Shown: positions 25,129-33,451 of the stretch, piece after piece | Layout: each line of letters starts with the position of its first letter | Position numbering within the stretch: the first letter of the stretch is position 1 | From: Nodosilinea sp. LEGE 06152 | GTDB lineage: Bacteria > Cyanobacteriota > Cyanobacteriia > Phormidesmidales > Phormidesmidaceae | Assembly: GCF_015207525.1 (NCBI RefSeq) | Contig: NZ_JADEWR010000028.1 | Location: forward strand, 2,373-44,124 | Reading direction: 5' to 3' | DNA length: 41,752 nucleotides | The notes under the pieces: model-generated | Seen by the model: the letters and a program-made list of their open reading frames with translations, nothing else | What the model was told of the DNA's origin: nothing | Databases searched by the model: none | Position numbers and translations under genes: made by a program

Positions 25129-25360
25129 CGCGATCAGCTACCCATACCGGTTTTGACCTGGAAAACCGAACTTCTCTAGGGCAGTGGGTTTGCTAGGCTA
25201 AATCCAAAGGTGGTCGACCCAAAGGTTGGCAGGGCTGAGGCAAACGTGACAATGCCACTCCCCAGGCCCAGAGTTGACTACAATAAAATCGCCTTCGGGG
25301 CGATGGTCGAAGACAGGCCCCTCAGGGCCAACGCAGGCGCGGGTTTTTAGGAGGATTGGA

Positions 25361-26362
25361 ATGGCTGCTACGGGCTTTAAAGACTACTATGCGGTGCTTG
25401 GCGTCAGCCGTACGGCGAGTGCTGATGAGATTAAACAGTCATTTCGCAAGCTGGCCCGCAAGTACCACCCCGACGTTAACCCCAACGACAAAGCCGCTGA
25501 GGCCAAGTTTAAAGAGGTCAGCGAAGCCTACGAAGTGCTCTCTGACGACGACAAGCGCAAAAAATATGACCAGTACGGCCAGTACTGGCAGCAGGCCAGC
25601 CGGGCCGGGGCGGGCGGAGCCTACGGCAGCCCCTTTGGTGGAGCCTATGGCAGCCCTGGCGATGGTGGCTTTGACTTCAGCAATTACGGTAGCTTCGACG
25701 AGTTTATCAACGAGCTGCTGGGTCGCTTTTCGACCCCTGGCAGCGGCGGGCGATCGTACTCCTACGGTACCCCTGGCGGCGGTGCTGGCCCTGGCTTTGG
25801 CTACGACACAGCCGGAGCTGGTCAGTCTTTTGACCAGGAGGCCAGCATTCGCCTCAGCTTTAGCGAAGCGTTCCACGGGGCGCAAAAGCGCCTGCGCATT
25901 GGCAACGACAGCGTTGAGGTGCGCATTCCGCCGGGGGCGAAACAGGGCAGCAAAATTCGCCTCAAGGGCAAAGGGCCAATGAACCCCTACAGCAAGCAGC
26001 CCGCCGACATTTACCTGGTGGTGCAGCTCGATACTCACAGCTTCTTTAAGCTGGAGGGCGACAGCCTCACCGCCGAGGTGCCGATTACCCCCGACGAAGC
26101 GGTGCTGGGCGGCAAAATTGACGTGCCCACCCCCGACGGCAGCGTCACGATGAACTTACCGGCGGGCATACGCTCTGGCCAGAGCCTGCGGCTGCGAGGC
26201 AAAGGCTGGCCGAACCCCAAGGGCGATCGCGGCGACCTGCTGATCAAAGTTGTGATCATGCCGCCCAGCACCCTAAGCGATGCCGAACGCCAGCTCTACG
26301 AGCAAATTCGCGCCAGCCGCACCACCGACCCTCGTCAAAATCTGGCCAATACGCGGCTGTAG
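25361..26362 (+). CDS. DnaJ-like co-chaperone (CbpA type, no zinc finger)
   Basis: From ATG 25361, after GGAGGATTGG, this is a 333-residue J-protein that stimulates Hsp70/DnaK. The J domain spans ~7-72, with HPD at 36-38 (KYHPDVNP). A Gly/Phe/Ser/Tyr-rich linker follows (~80-165), then the two beta-sandwich C-terminal domains (SIRLSFSEAFHGAQKRLRIG, VRIPPGAKQGSKIRLKGKG, ITPDEAVLGGKIDVPTPDG). The CxxCxGxG zinc repeats of DnaJ proper are absent, so it is a type II (CbpA-like) protein. The frame opens upstream at 25274, but that portion lacks family similarity and a ribosome site. Confidence 0.95.
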   Translation: MAATGFKDYYAVLGVSRTASADEIKQSFRKLARKYHPDVNPNDKAAEAKFKEVSEAYEVLSDDDKRKKYDQYGQYWQQASRAGAGGAYGSPFGGAYGSPGDGGFDFSNYGSFDEFINELLGRFSTPGSGGRSYSYGTPGGGAGPGFGYDTAGAGQSFDQEASIRLSFSEAFHGAQKRLRIGNDSVEVRIPPGAKQGSKIRLKGKGPMNPYSKQPADIYLVVQLDTHSFFKLEGDSLTAEVPITPDEAVLGGKIDVPTPDGSVTMNLPAGIRSGQSLRLRGKGWPNPKGDRGDLLIKVVIMPPSTLSDAERQLYEQIRASRTTDPRQNLANTRL

Positions 26363-26393
26363 TTGCTTTAAACCTACCCACCTGACTCTATCT

Positions 26394-26443
26394 GCGATTA
26401 ATAAAGCCTCCGGTCAAAGCGACTTGGAGGCTTTATTAATCGC
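26394..26443 (+). terminator. Long perfect hairpin after dnaJ-like gene
   Basis: Perfect 18-base arms (26394-26411 and 26426-26443) flank a 14-base loop, 31 bases after the stop. The T run is short (ATTTCTG), but the stem is strong enough to act as a terminator or mRNA end. Confidence 0.65.
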
Positions 26444-26532
26444 ATTTCTGTCTCTATGGGATGTGAATTGAACGAACGAGGTTGCCCCTAACGCCAAACT
26501 CTATGTACGGTGGATGGCAGTCGCTCATAACT

Positions 26533-26601
26533 GGTGGGCACTGCCCACCCTACGATGCTGATGGGACAAGGATTGTAGCGAGAATTGATGATACGCCCTA
26601 G
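26533..26601. repeat. Composite dispersed repeat, copy A
   Basis: A hairpin GGTGGGCA-C-TGCCCACC plus CTACGAT (26533-26556, the same as 7155-7178) is followed by AAGGATTGTAGCGAGAATTG…CCCTAG (26568-26601). That second block recurs at 33979-34012 after a different hairpin. Confidence 0.65.
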
Positions 26602-26640
26602 TATTTGAGCAGTGTTTAGGCCAGGCTGGCGAATTACCCT

Positions 26641-27279
26641 GTGAACAACGCATCAAAATTTACGGCTATTTCCCCCACCGCCTACGCCGATACTCTGGGG
26701 CGTACCCAGGTAATGGATATGGGTATACGAGAACTGTGGCCCCGCATTCCTCGGCTGGCTGGCCCCGCCTACACCGTGCGATGCCCAGCCGGCGATAACC
26801 TGATGCTGCACGCCGCCATCTACCGGGCGACCCCCGGTTCTGTGATCGTGGTGCAGGCGGGCGATGTTGACTACGCAGTGGCGGGGGGCAATGTCTGTGC
26901 GATCGCCCAAAACCGGGGCATTGCTGGCTTTGTGGTCGATGGTGTTATTCGCGACGTGGCCGAAGTGCGCGAAGCTCGGTTTCCGGTGTTTGCCCGCGGG
27001 GTAATGCCGGTGCCGGGTCAAAAAAAGCAGTTGGGCACACTGAATCAGCCGATTGTCTGCGGCGGTGTGCAGGTTAGCCCTGGGGATATGGTGGTGGCCG
27101 ATGAAGAGGGTATTGCTGTAATTCCTGCCGCTCAGCAGGAGGCCGTTTGGCAGGCGGCCCAGCAGCGTAGCGATGCCGATGCCGCCCAGTCGCTCACCGA
27201 CTGGGAAGCTAGCCACCGAGCCAAGGTAGCGCAGGCGCTGCAGTCGTTAGGCTTTACGGAAGCGGATAGCGCTCTGTGA
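26641..27279 (+). CDS. RraA-like protein (HMG aldolase / demethylmenaquinone methyltransferase-like fold)
   Basis: Starting at GTG 26641, this 212-residue protein belongs to the RraA-like family: GPAYTVRCPAGDNLMLHAAIY, VIVVQAGDV, AGGNVCAIAQNRGIAGFVVDGVIRDVAEVREARFPVFARG, then a GDMVVADEEGIAVIP block. The family covers RNase E inhibitors and class II aldolases of 4-hydroxy-4-methyl-2-oxoglutarate type. The GN…G…DGVIRD pattern fits the aldolase-like branch, and the conserved D-R pair for metal binding is probably present. The stop TGA overlaps a GTG (GTGA at 27276-27279) that begins a barbiturase-like relic, pointing to a former operon. Confidence 0.85.
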   Translation: MNNASKFTAISPTAYADTLGRTQVMDMGIRELWPRIPRLAGPAYTVRCPAGDNLMLHAAIYRATPGSVIVVQAGDVDYAVAGGNVCAIAQNRGIAGFVVDGVIRDVAEVREARFPVFARGVMPVPGQKKQLGTLNQPIVCGGVQVSPGDMVVADEEGIAVIPAAQQEAVWQAAQQRSDADAAQSLTDWEASHRAKVAQALQSLGFTEADSAL

Positions 27280-27421
27280 AAGTTTATGTCTTTACGGTGG
27301 CCCAGAACGGCCCCGATGACCTGAGCGGGCTGGGCGGCTCGACCCCAACACTGTGGCAGTGATGGGCAAAACCGATGGCCTAACGGAGCCAGCTCAGCCC
27401 GCCTTAGCGCTTGACATACCC
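27276..27421 (+). pseudogene. Remnant of a ring-opening amidohydrolase (barbiturase/cyanuric acid hydrolase-like)
   Basis: The GTG at 27276 overlaps the RraA-like stop and reads MKVYVFTVAQNGPDDLSGLG before running to a TGA at 27360. In another frame from 27338 the sequence continues LDPNTVAVMGKTDG, then fades. From memory, the N-terminus of cyanuric acid hydrolases/barbiturases has a PDD(I/L)SGL segment, then about eight residues, then (I)NPAEIVAxLGKTEGNG. Both pieces match in order, with ~19 bases and the frame lost between them. The rest of the ~360-residue enzyme is gone. This would have hydrolysed barbiturate or a related ring in pyrimidine breakdown. Confidence 0.65.
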
Positions 27422-27422
27422 C

Positions 27423-28595
27423 CTAGTCGGGCTGAAACATCACCTTGATGCACTGGTCTTGCTTGTGCTTGAACATTTCAAAGCCCTGCTTTGCTTCGGT
27501 TAGGGGCAGGCGGTGGGTTAGCACCACGGAGGGGTCAACGTCGCCGTTCAGCACGTGCTCCACTAGCTTGGGAATATACTTTGGACCAAACATTTGCCCC
27601 ATTCTAAAGGTCAGGCCTTTGTTCATTGCTGCGCCCATCGGCATTTTGTCTACAAAGCCGCCATAGACCCCCATGATGGACAAGGTGCCACCCTTGCGAC
27701 AGGCCAAAATCATTTGCCGGAGCACGTGCGGGCGATCGGTTTCTAAGCGGATGGCTTGTTTGGCTTTGTCGTACAACCCCTCCGGTCCCTGGCCGTGGGC
27801 TTCCATGCCAACCGCATCAATACAGGCATCAGGACCCCGTCCTCCCGTCATTTCTTTGAGCGCTTCGAGCACATCTACCTCTTCGTAGTTGAGCGTTTCA
27901 GCCTTGGCAAAGTCTCTGGCAAGCTGCAGGCGCTCAGGAAAGCGATCGATGCCAATGACGCGCTCTGCGCCCAGTAAATAGGCACTTAGCATGGCAAATT
28001 GACCCACCGGCCCACAGCCCCAGACCGCAACAATGTCGCCTGGTTGAATGTGGCACAGGTCTGCTCCCATATACCCGGTCGGAAAGGCATCAGAAACAGG
28101 CAGCAGCTTCTCATCGGGAATGCCTTTGGGCACAGCGGTGGCGGTGTAATCGGCAAAGGGGATGCGGATGTACTCAGCAAACGAACCCGCATAACCGCCA
28201 AAGGCGTGGGAGTAGCCGAAAATTCCTGCGGTGCCATGGCCGTAAATTTTTTCCAGCATCCAGCTGTTTGGGTTGGAGTTATCGCACAGGGACCACTGCT
28301 GCTGGTTGCAATGCCAGCAGTGACCACAGCCAATAATCGAAGAGACTACCGTGCGATCGCCCTTCTTCAGACGCTTTACCTCAGCCCCAACTTCAACAAT
28401 TTCTCCCATAAACTCGTGCCCAAGAATATCACCGGGCTCCATAGTAGGGATAAACCCATCGTAAATGTGTAAATCGGAACCGCAGATGGTTGTAGAGGTC
28501 ACTTTGAGAATGGCATCCCGCGGATTGAGGATGGTGGGATCGGGCACTGTCTCCACTCGCACATCTTCCGCACCGTGCCAACAAACTGCTTTCAT
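27423..28595 (-). CDS. Zinc-dependent alcohol dehydrogenase (formaldehyde-dehydrogenase-like)
   Basis: This 390-residue medium-chain dehydrogenase has the catalytic zinc ligand region TICGSDLHIY (~38) with GHEFMGEIVEVG, the structural zinc loop CGHCWHCNQQQWSLC (~89-103), and the Rossmann motif VAVWGCGPVGQFAM (~188). It resembles the glutathione-independent formaldehyde/alcohol dehydrogenase group, with the long loop (GHGTAGIFGYSHAFGGYAGSFAEYIRIP). The substrate is unknown. It starts 5 bases after the SRPBCC gene, so the two form an operon. Its end is convergent with the barbiturase relic, 1 base away. Confidence 0.92.
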   Translation of the reverse strand: MKAVCWHGAEDVRVETVPDPTILNPRDAILKVTSTTICGSDLHIYDGFIPTMEPGDILGHEFMGEIVEVGAEVKRLKKGDRTVVSSIIGCGHCWHCNQQQWSLCDNSNPNSWMLEKIYGHGTAGIFGYSHAFGGYAGSFAEYIRIPFADYTATAVPKGIPDEKLLPVSDAFPTGYMGADLCHIQPGDIVAVWGCGPVGQFAMLSAYLLGAERVIGIDRFPERLQLARDFAKAETLNYEEVDVLEALKEMTGGRGPDACIDAVGMEAHGQGPEGLYDKAKQAIRLETDRPHVLRQMILACRKGGTLSIMGVYGGFVDKMPMGAAMNKGLTFRMGQMFGPKYIPKLVEHVLNGDVDPSVVLTHRLPLTEAKQGFEMFKHKQDQCIKVMFQPD

Positions 28596-28600
28596 TGTGA

Positions 28601-29095
28601 TTAATCCTTTGAGTGAGAATGTCCCGATGGCTGACCATCGTTTGTAGCAATTTCGCCTGCTTCCATGAGCATTTTGAAACGGGCCAGGTCGTCGCCGATT
28701 TGCTGTTCGGGCGATTCACCAAACAGCTTTGCCAGCATGTTTCCAATTACCCCACCAGGCGGGTTATAAACTGTGACCACTTTGACCTCGGTGCCACGAT
28801 TACCCGGAGCGGCTTTAAATTGAACAGAGCCAGCGTTGTCAACGTCTGCTCCAGGAACCGACTTCCAGGCAATTAATTCGTTGGGGCGATCGTCAACAAT
28901 TTCTGCATCCCACTCAACCGTTCCATCTAAAGGTCCAGTTATGACCCAGTGTGATCGGTTGTCGCTGATCACTCTCACGTCTTTGAGGTGCCTTGTAAAG
29001 CGAGGCAAATTCTCAAATTGACGCCAAAAGCTGTAGAGTTCTGCGGCGGGTTTATCAATCGTTACTGTCTTTTCAACCTTAATGCTTTGACTCAC
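28601..29095 (-). CDS. SRPBCC (START-like) family protein
   Basis: This 164-residue protein begins MSQSIKVEKTVTIDKPAAELYSFWRQFENLPRF…, the classic start of a polyketide cyclase/dehydrase-like SRPBCC protein, followed by WVITGPLDGTVEWDAEIVDDRPNELIAWKS and a C-terminal helix (ESPEQQIGDDLARFKMLMEAGEI). It binds a hydrophobic ligand in a deep pocket; the ligand is unknown. It is the first gene of a two-gene operon with the downstream dehydrogenase. This pair is a recurrent arrangement in my memory, which suggests a shared substrate or stress role. Confidence 0.88.
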   Translation of the reverse strand: MSQSIKVEKTVTIDKPAAELYSFWRQFENLPRFTRHLKDVRVISDNRSHWVITGPLDGTVEWDAEIVDDRPNELIAWKSVPGADVDNAGSVQFKAAPGNRGTEVKVVTVYNPPGGVIGNMLAKLFGESPEQQIGDDLARFKMLMEAGEIATNDGQPSGHSHSKD

Positions 29096-29693
29096 AATAG
29101 TTGCTTCCTAAGCGTACTTCGGTCTTAAAACCGCGTTGACTCTGACATGCGCAGGTACCATTAAAAGAATGAGTTCAGAGCGCTGGGGCTTCAAACATGT
29201 TCAACGCATATACCAGGCGCTACATCTCTCGCTAGACCTATATTGAAAGGCTGTCCACCTGTGCGCAGTCAGCGGATATTCTGTACCGTTTTTGTAGTGA
29301 CCAGCTCATAAAAAAGCGTGTAATTGCTTGAAATTTATGAGGCTTTACCAAGGAAAACTAACTTTCCAATTCACCTATTCGGCTTCCTGTTTAAAGTCCA
29401 ACTTCGAGATCAATCACACCCGCGCGGCCAGGGCGCTGGTGCTGCGATCGCCTCCGCTGGACAACATTCCATGCTTCGTATGTCGGGAAGCGACAAGTAC
29501 CAGGGGCCACCAGGGGGCAGCCCGACCGCTGTGATCAGTCGTGAGCTGCCGTGACTAGTCGTGATTAGCTAGTGGGCAAGCCTAGCTGCGTAGCACAAGC
29601 CGATCTCGAACAATCCCGGCAATGGGTAATAGTACGGACAAACTATATTAGACTGAACCAAGAGGACGGACCTTGGTTTCGGGATCATGCCCT
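29096..29693. other. 598-base non-coding region before the sigma factor
   Basis: The divergent gap must hold promoters for the SRPBCC operon (-) and the sigma factor (+). It includes a two-unit imperfect tandem repeat with a 20-base period at 29531-29570 (GTGATCAGTCGTGAG / GTGACTAGTCGTGAT). Short open frames here (e.g. 29328-29534) have no protein-like composition. No copy of the GTCGATTT…CGACTA motif was found. Confidence 0.45.
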
Positions 29694-30932
29694 ATGAACG
29701 AGTCCAATTCGGTGCAGAGGCAGGTGGATGCCGTTTACCGCGCCGAGTCGCGGCGAGTGTTTGCCACGCTGATTCGGCTGCTGGGCGACTTTGACCTGGC
29801 CGAAGAAGCTCTACATGAAGCCTTTGCCGTCGCTATGGAGCAGTGGCCCCGAGATGGTGCTCCGAACAACCCACGCGCCTGGCTGGTTTCGGTGGGTCGG
29901 TTTAGAGCCATTGATACGATTCGGCGGCGCACCCGTTTCGACGCTTCCCTGGCCGAACTGGCCGAGCGGATCGATGCCGCTGAACCCGATGTCAGAGCCG
30001 ATGAAGATGTCGAGGACGATCGCCTGCGGCTGATCTTTACCTGCTGCCATCCTTCGCTGCCCCAGGATGCCCAGGTAGCGCTCACCCTGCGGGAAGTTTG
30101 CGGCCTCAAAACCGAAGAGATTGCCAGCGCCTTTTTGGTTGCGCCCCCTACCCTGGCCCAGCGGATTGTGCGGGCCAAGGCCAAAATTCGCGCGGCGGGC
30201 ATTCCCTACCAGGTGCCGTCGATAGAGGATCTGCCCGATCGCTTAGATACCGTCCTGCAGGTTATCTACCTGGTGTTTAACGAGGGCTACGCGGCCTCCT
30301 CTGGCCCATCGCTAACCCGCGCCGACCTATCGGGCGAGGCGATTCGGCTGGGGCGACTGGTGATGGAGCTGCTGCCCAACCCAGAGGTAATGGGGCTGCT
30401 GGCGCTGATGCTGCTGCAGGAGTCGCGGCGGGCGGCTCGCACTTCCCCCGAGGGTGACTTAATTTTGCTGGCCGACCAGGACCGCAGCCGGTGGAACCAG
30501 GCCCAAATTGCCGAGGGGCGAGCCCTGGTGCAGCAGGCGCTGTCGTCGCAGCAGGTTGGCCCCTACGCACTGCAGGCCGCGATCGCCGCCGTTCATGCCG
30601 AGGCCCCTAGCCCCGCCACCACCGACTGGACACAGATTGTCGGTCTCTATGGTTTGCTGGCTCAAATCGAACCCTCCCCCGTGGTGCAGCTCAATCGAGC
30701 TGTCGCCGTCGCTATGCGCGATGGACCGCAGGCGGGGTTGCAACTGCTGGATGAGATTTTGGCCGAGGGTGATCTGGCCAACTACCACCTGGCCCACGCG
30801 GCCCGGGCCGACCTGTGCCGACGGCTAGGGGAAACCGCTGCTGCCAGAGCCTCTTACCAGCGGGCGTTAGAACTGGTTAAGCAAGAGCCTGAGCGTCGAT
30901 TTTTAGAAAGCCGTCTGCGCGAGCTGGTCTGA
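29694..30932 (+). CDS. ECF42-type RNA polymerase sigma factor with C-terminal extension
   Basis: From ATG 29694 this is a 412-residue sigma factor. Region sigma2 spans ~10-80 (VYRAESRRVFATLIRLLGDFDLAEEALHEAFAVAMEQWP…NPRAWLVSVGRFRAIDTIRRR). Sigma4 spans ~110-165 (FTCCHPSLPQDAQVALTLREVCGLKTEEIASAFLVAPPTLAQRI). A ~245-residue extension follows, starting with YLVFNEGYAASSG and containing TPR-like helices (LNRAVAVAMRDGPQAGLQLLDEIL…ARASYQRALEL). This layout defines the ECF42 group, which is typically encoded beside DGPF proteins, exactly as here. No anti-sigma gene is present, so control probably lies in the extension. GGACGGACC upstream is a poor ribosome site; the exact start is uncertain. Confidence 0.9.
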   Translation: MNESNSVQRQVDAVYRAESRRVFATLIRLLGDFDLAEEALHEAFAVAMEQWPRDGAPNNPRAWLVSVGRFRAIDTIRRRTRFDASLAELAERIDAAEPDVRADEDVEDDRLRLIFTCCHPSLPQDAQVALTLREVCGLKTEEIASAFLVAPPTLAQRIVRAKAKIRAAGIPYQVPSIEDLPDRLDTVLQVIYLVFNEGYAASSGPSLTRADLSGEAIRLGRLVMELLPNPEVMGLLALMLLQESRRAARTSPEGDLILLADQDRSRWNQAQIAEGRALVQQALSSQQVGPYALQAAIAAVHAEAPSPATTDWTQIVGLYGLLAQIEPSPVVQLNRAVAVAMRDGPQAGLQLLDEILAEGDLANYHLAHAARADLCRRLGETAAARASYQRALELVKQEPERRFLESRLRELV

Positions 30933-31086
30933 GAAGGTAGCCCTCTCAGAGGTGTATCGATTTGTCAATGAGCCTCGTAGGTTAAGCATCCTGCTTAACT
31001 GTGTACAGCCGAAACGGCTATCCCACCTGATTGAATTCTGATCCTGAGGTCAGTGCCTCCGCAATTTAAAAGTTTTTTTGTAGCCC

Positions 31087-31115
31087 TGTCGATTTGCGGT
31101 CTCGCCGAACGACTA
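31087..31115 (+). promoter_or_regulatory. Putative ECF42 promoter 1 (before DGPF operon)
   Basis: TGTCGATTT (-35 type, 31087-31095) and CGACTA (-10 type, 31110-31115) have 17 bases between TGTCGA and CGACTA. The same word pair with the same spacing is at 33341-33369. From memory, published ECF42 promoters have TGTCGA and CGA(T/C) boxes. The expected leader is about 38 bases. Confidence 0.65.
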
Positions 31116-31158
31116 CTCCACAAAGGTGACCAATTCAGACCCACTTTTGGAGGCAACC

Positions 31159-31554
31159 ATGAAATTTATCTGTCTGGGCTACTTCGACGAAGCGCAGTGG
31201 GACAGGCTTTCTGAAGCCGAACAGGCGGCTCTGATGGCTGACTGTTTTGCCTACGACGATGAACTAAAGCGCAGCGGCCATTTCATTGGTGGAGAAGCGT
31301 TGCAAAGCGTCAAAAACGCGGCCACGCTGCGCTACCAAAACGGCAAAGTGACCGTCACCGATGGCCCCTTTGCCGAGACCAAAGAGCAGCTCGGCGGCAT
31401 CTTAATGCTGGAGGCCCGCGATCTCAACCACGCCATTCAGCTGATGTCGCATCATCCCGGCGTTCGCAGCGGCCCCTTTGAGATTCGCCCAGCCGATGAG
31501 GAGATTAACGCCCAGGTTAACCAGAGCAAAACCTTGGAGACCAATGTGTACTAA
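31159..31554 (+). CDS. DGPF/YCII-related protein 1
   Basis: From ATG 31159, after TTTTGGAGGCAACC, this is a 131-residue protein of the YCII-related DGPF family. The signature TDGPFAETKEQLGG has DGPF at residues 68-71. N-terminal MKFICLGYFDEAQW and C-terminal GPFEIRPADEE are also typical. The fold is a ferredoxin-like dimer; the biochemical role is unknown. It is the first gene behind the putative ECF42 promoter and probably heads a four-gene transcript (next start 30 bases on). An in-frame GTG at 31126 is upstream but lacks a ribosome site. Confidence 0.92.
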   Translation: MKFICLGYFDEAQWDRLSEAEQAALMADCFAYDDELKRSGHFIGGEALQSVKNAATLRYQNGKVTVTDGPFAETKEQLGGILMLEARDLNHAIQLMSHHPGVRSGPFEIRPADEEINAQVNQSKTLETNVY

Positions 31555-31584
31555 AGACCTGTCTTTTTGTAAGGAGAACCCGTC

Positions 31585-32310
31585 ATGACCACCAATACTC
31601 GCGCACATCCCCCGGTGGTATCGCCAGAAACCTGGCTGGCCGATCGCAAGGCGCTGCTAGCCGAGGAAAAAGAGCTGACCAAACAGCGCGATCGCGTCAA
31701 TGCCAAGCGCCGCCGTCTGCCAATGGTCAAGCTAGAGAAAACCTACCGCTTTGAAGGCCCTGATGGTGAAACCAGCCTGCTCGATCTGTTTGAGGGTCGC
31801 CCTCAACTGATTGTCTACCACTTTATGTTTGCCCCTGAGTGGGACAACGGCTGCTCGGGCTGTACTGGCCTGGTCAACGCCCTGGGCAACCTGAGCTTGC
31901 TGGGCGATCGCGACACCACATTCGCGCTCATTTCCCGCGCGCCGCTAGCCAAGCTTGAGGCCTACAAAGCTCGCCACCAGTGGACTTTGCCCTGGGTTTC
32001 CTCCTTTGGCCGCGACTTCAACTACGACTTCCACGTCTCGCTAGATGCATCGGTTGCCCCGGTGCAGTACAACTACCGCGACCAGTCGAGTTCGAACGGT
32101 CAGGACCAGCAGTCTACCGCTGGCGAACGCCACGGTATGAGCGTGTTCTTTCGCATCGACGACGACGTTTTTCACACCTATTCGACCTATGCGCGGGGGT
32201 GCGAAGGCCTGACCGACGCCTACAGCCTGCTCGACTTGACCCCCTACGGCCGTCAGGAAGACTTTGAAGATTCTCCCCCCGGCTGGCCGCAGCGGCCTAC
32301 CTACGGGTAA
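31585..32310 (+). CDS. DUF899 family thioredoxin-like protein
   Basis: This 241-residue protein starts after AAGGAGAACCCGTC. It has the DUF899 layout: a charged N-terminal helix (WLADRKALLAEEKELTKQRDRVNAKRRRLPMV), then LVYHFMF-like strand IVYHFMFAPEWDNGCSGCTGLVNAL with a CxxC at Cys90/Cys93, then a thioredoxin-like core and a C-terminal GMSVFFRIDDDVFHTYSTYARGCEGLTDAYSLLDLTPYGRQE. The CxxC suggests a redox role, with no proven substrate. DUF899 genes often lie beside DGPF/ECF genes. It is the second gene of the putative ECF42 operon. Confidence 0.92.
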   Translation: MTTNTRAHPPVVSPETWLADRKALLAEEKELTKQRDRVNAKRRRLPMVKLEKTYRFEGPDGETSLLDLFEGRPQLIVYHFMFAPEWDNGCSGCTGLVNALGNLSLLGDRDTTFALISRAPLAKLEAYKARHQWTLPWVSSFGRDFNYDFHVSLDASVAPVQYNYRDQSSSNGQDQQSTAGERHGMSVFFRIDDDVFHTYSTYARGCEGLTDAYSLLDLTPYGRQEDFEDSPPGWPQRPTYG

Positions 32311-32411
32311 GCACATCGGTAAGCGGGGTAGGGCCGGGTTACAGAACCCATTTGCTCGCTCCGTGCAACCACTCGTTCAACCACCTTTTCAACAACTTTA
32401 GGAGAAACATT

Positions 32412-32888
32412 ATGCAGATTGAACCGCAGGCAGAACACCGCTGGCTCGACAAACTCGTGGGCAAATGGGTCAGCGAATGTGAGTGCAGCATGGGACCCGA
32501 CCAGCCCCCCTCAAAAACTCGCGGTACTGAGGTGGTGCGCAGCCTGGACGGGCTCTGGGTGGTAGCCGAAGGCGAAGGCGAAATGCCGGATGGCGACACC
32601 GGGACGACCATCATGACCCTCGGCTACGACCCTCAAACCCAGCGCTACACCGGCACCTTTGTCGGCTCGATGATGACCCACCTCTGGATCTACAGCGGCG
32701 CGCTCAATGAGGCCAAAACAACCCTTACCTTAGAAACTGAGGGGCCTAATTTTGGTGAAACCGCTATGGCTCCCTACAAAGACATTATTAAGTTTGTTGA
32801 CGACAACCACCGCATCATGACCTCACAAATTTTGACCGACGATGGCCAGTGGCACCAGTTTATGACGGCCCACTACCATCGACAGTAG
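32412..32888 (+). CDS. DUF1579 family protein
   Basis: From ATG 32412, after AGGAGAAACATT, this is a 158-residue cytoplasmic protein with the DUF1579 order: EHRWLDKLVGKWVSECECSMGPDQPPSKTRGTEVVRSLDGLWVVAEGEGEMPDG, then TTIMTLGYDPQTQRYTGTFVGSMMTHLWIYSGAL. It is predicted to form a calycin-like beta barrel; the ligand is unknown. A TTG-led extension from 32352 is open but lacks a ribosome site. It is separated from the DUF899 gene by 101 bases with no promoter motif like the ECF42 sites, so it is probably on the same transcript. Confidence 0.9.
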   Translation: MQIEPQAEHRWLDKLVGKWVSECECSMGPDQPPSKTRGTEVVRSLDGLWVVAEGEGEMPDGDTGTTIMTLGYDPQTQRYTGTFVGSMMTHLWIYSGALNEAKTTLTLETEGPNFGETAMAPYKDIIKFVDDNHRIMTSQILTDDGQWHQFMTAHYHRQ

Positions 32889-32921
32889 CCGCTCTTACCC
32901 ATGAACGTTGGAGGCCAAACC

Positions 32922-33281
32922 ATGAAATACATGCTGCTGATTTACAGCGACGAAAATGCCTGGACCGACGATGAGCAGCAGCGCTGCTACCAAGAGTCGG
33001 TGCAGCTGACCCAAGACCTGCACGCCAGCGGCAAATACCTGGGGGCTTCCCCCCTGCACTCGGTCACTACGGCTACCAGCGTGCGGGTGCGCGACGGCAA
33101 ACGACTGGTGACCGATGGCCCCTTTGCCGAAACCCGAGAACAGCTAGGCGGCTACTTTTTAATTGATGCGCAGGACCTCGATGACGCGATCGCGATCGCC
33201 GGACGCATTCCCTCGGTGTATAAAGGCACCGTCGAAATTCGCCCCATTCTAGAGCTGACTGGCCTACCCACCGACCAGTAG
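32922..33281 (+). CDS. DGPF/YCII-related protein 2
   Basis: From ATG 32922, after GGAGGCCAAACC, this is a 119-residue protein. It is a second DGPF protein in the cluster with TDGPFAETREQLGGYFL (DGPF at 65-68), MKYMLLIYSDENAW and GTVEIRPILELTG. It belongs to the shorter DGPF type and differs clearly from the protein at 31159, so it is an old paralogue rather than a recent copy. Two types side by side may form a heteromer. An ATG at 32901 is in frame but lacks a ribosome site. It is the fourth gene of the putative operon. Confidence 0.92.
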   Translation: MKYMLLIYSDENAWTDDEQQRCYQESVQLTQDLHASGKYLGASPLHSVTTATSVRVRDGKRLVTDGPFAETREQLGGYFLIDAQDLDDAIAIAGRIPSVYKGTVEIRPILELTGLPTDQ

Positions 33282-33340
33282 GAGCGGGCAAAACCTGCAC
33301 CCAGGGCTTGCCAATTTTTCTAAACAAGCTGGTTTTAACC

Positions 33341-33369
33341 CGTCGATTTTGCCCACTTCCATTCGACTA
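33341..33369 (+). promoter_or_regulatory. Putative ECF42 promoter 2 (before VOC gene)
   Basis: CGTCGATTT (33341-33349) and CGACTA (33364-33369) are separated by 17 bases, as at 31087-31115. Between the two sites the eight bases GTCGATTT and all six of CGACTA are the same. The VOC ATG lies ~83 bases downstream. Confidence 0.65.
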
Positions 33370-33451
33370 GAAGACAAAGCCCGACTTTAATAGCTCAGAT
33401 CGCCAGCGCAAAACCGCAGCGAAACCCTTCTAACCTTACCAAGGAGCCCCC

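Noticed and set aside
26394..26443. Perfect 18-bp arm hairpin as a mobile repeat
   Set aside because: It sits 31 bases after a stop codon and has no second copy in the window; a terminator is the simpler view.
29324..29554. Frames of 68-76 codons in the gap before the sigma gene
   Set aside because: Composition is not protein-like, there is no ribosome site, and two frames overlap each other.
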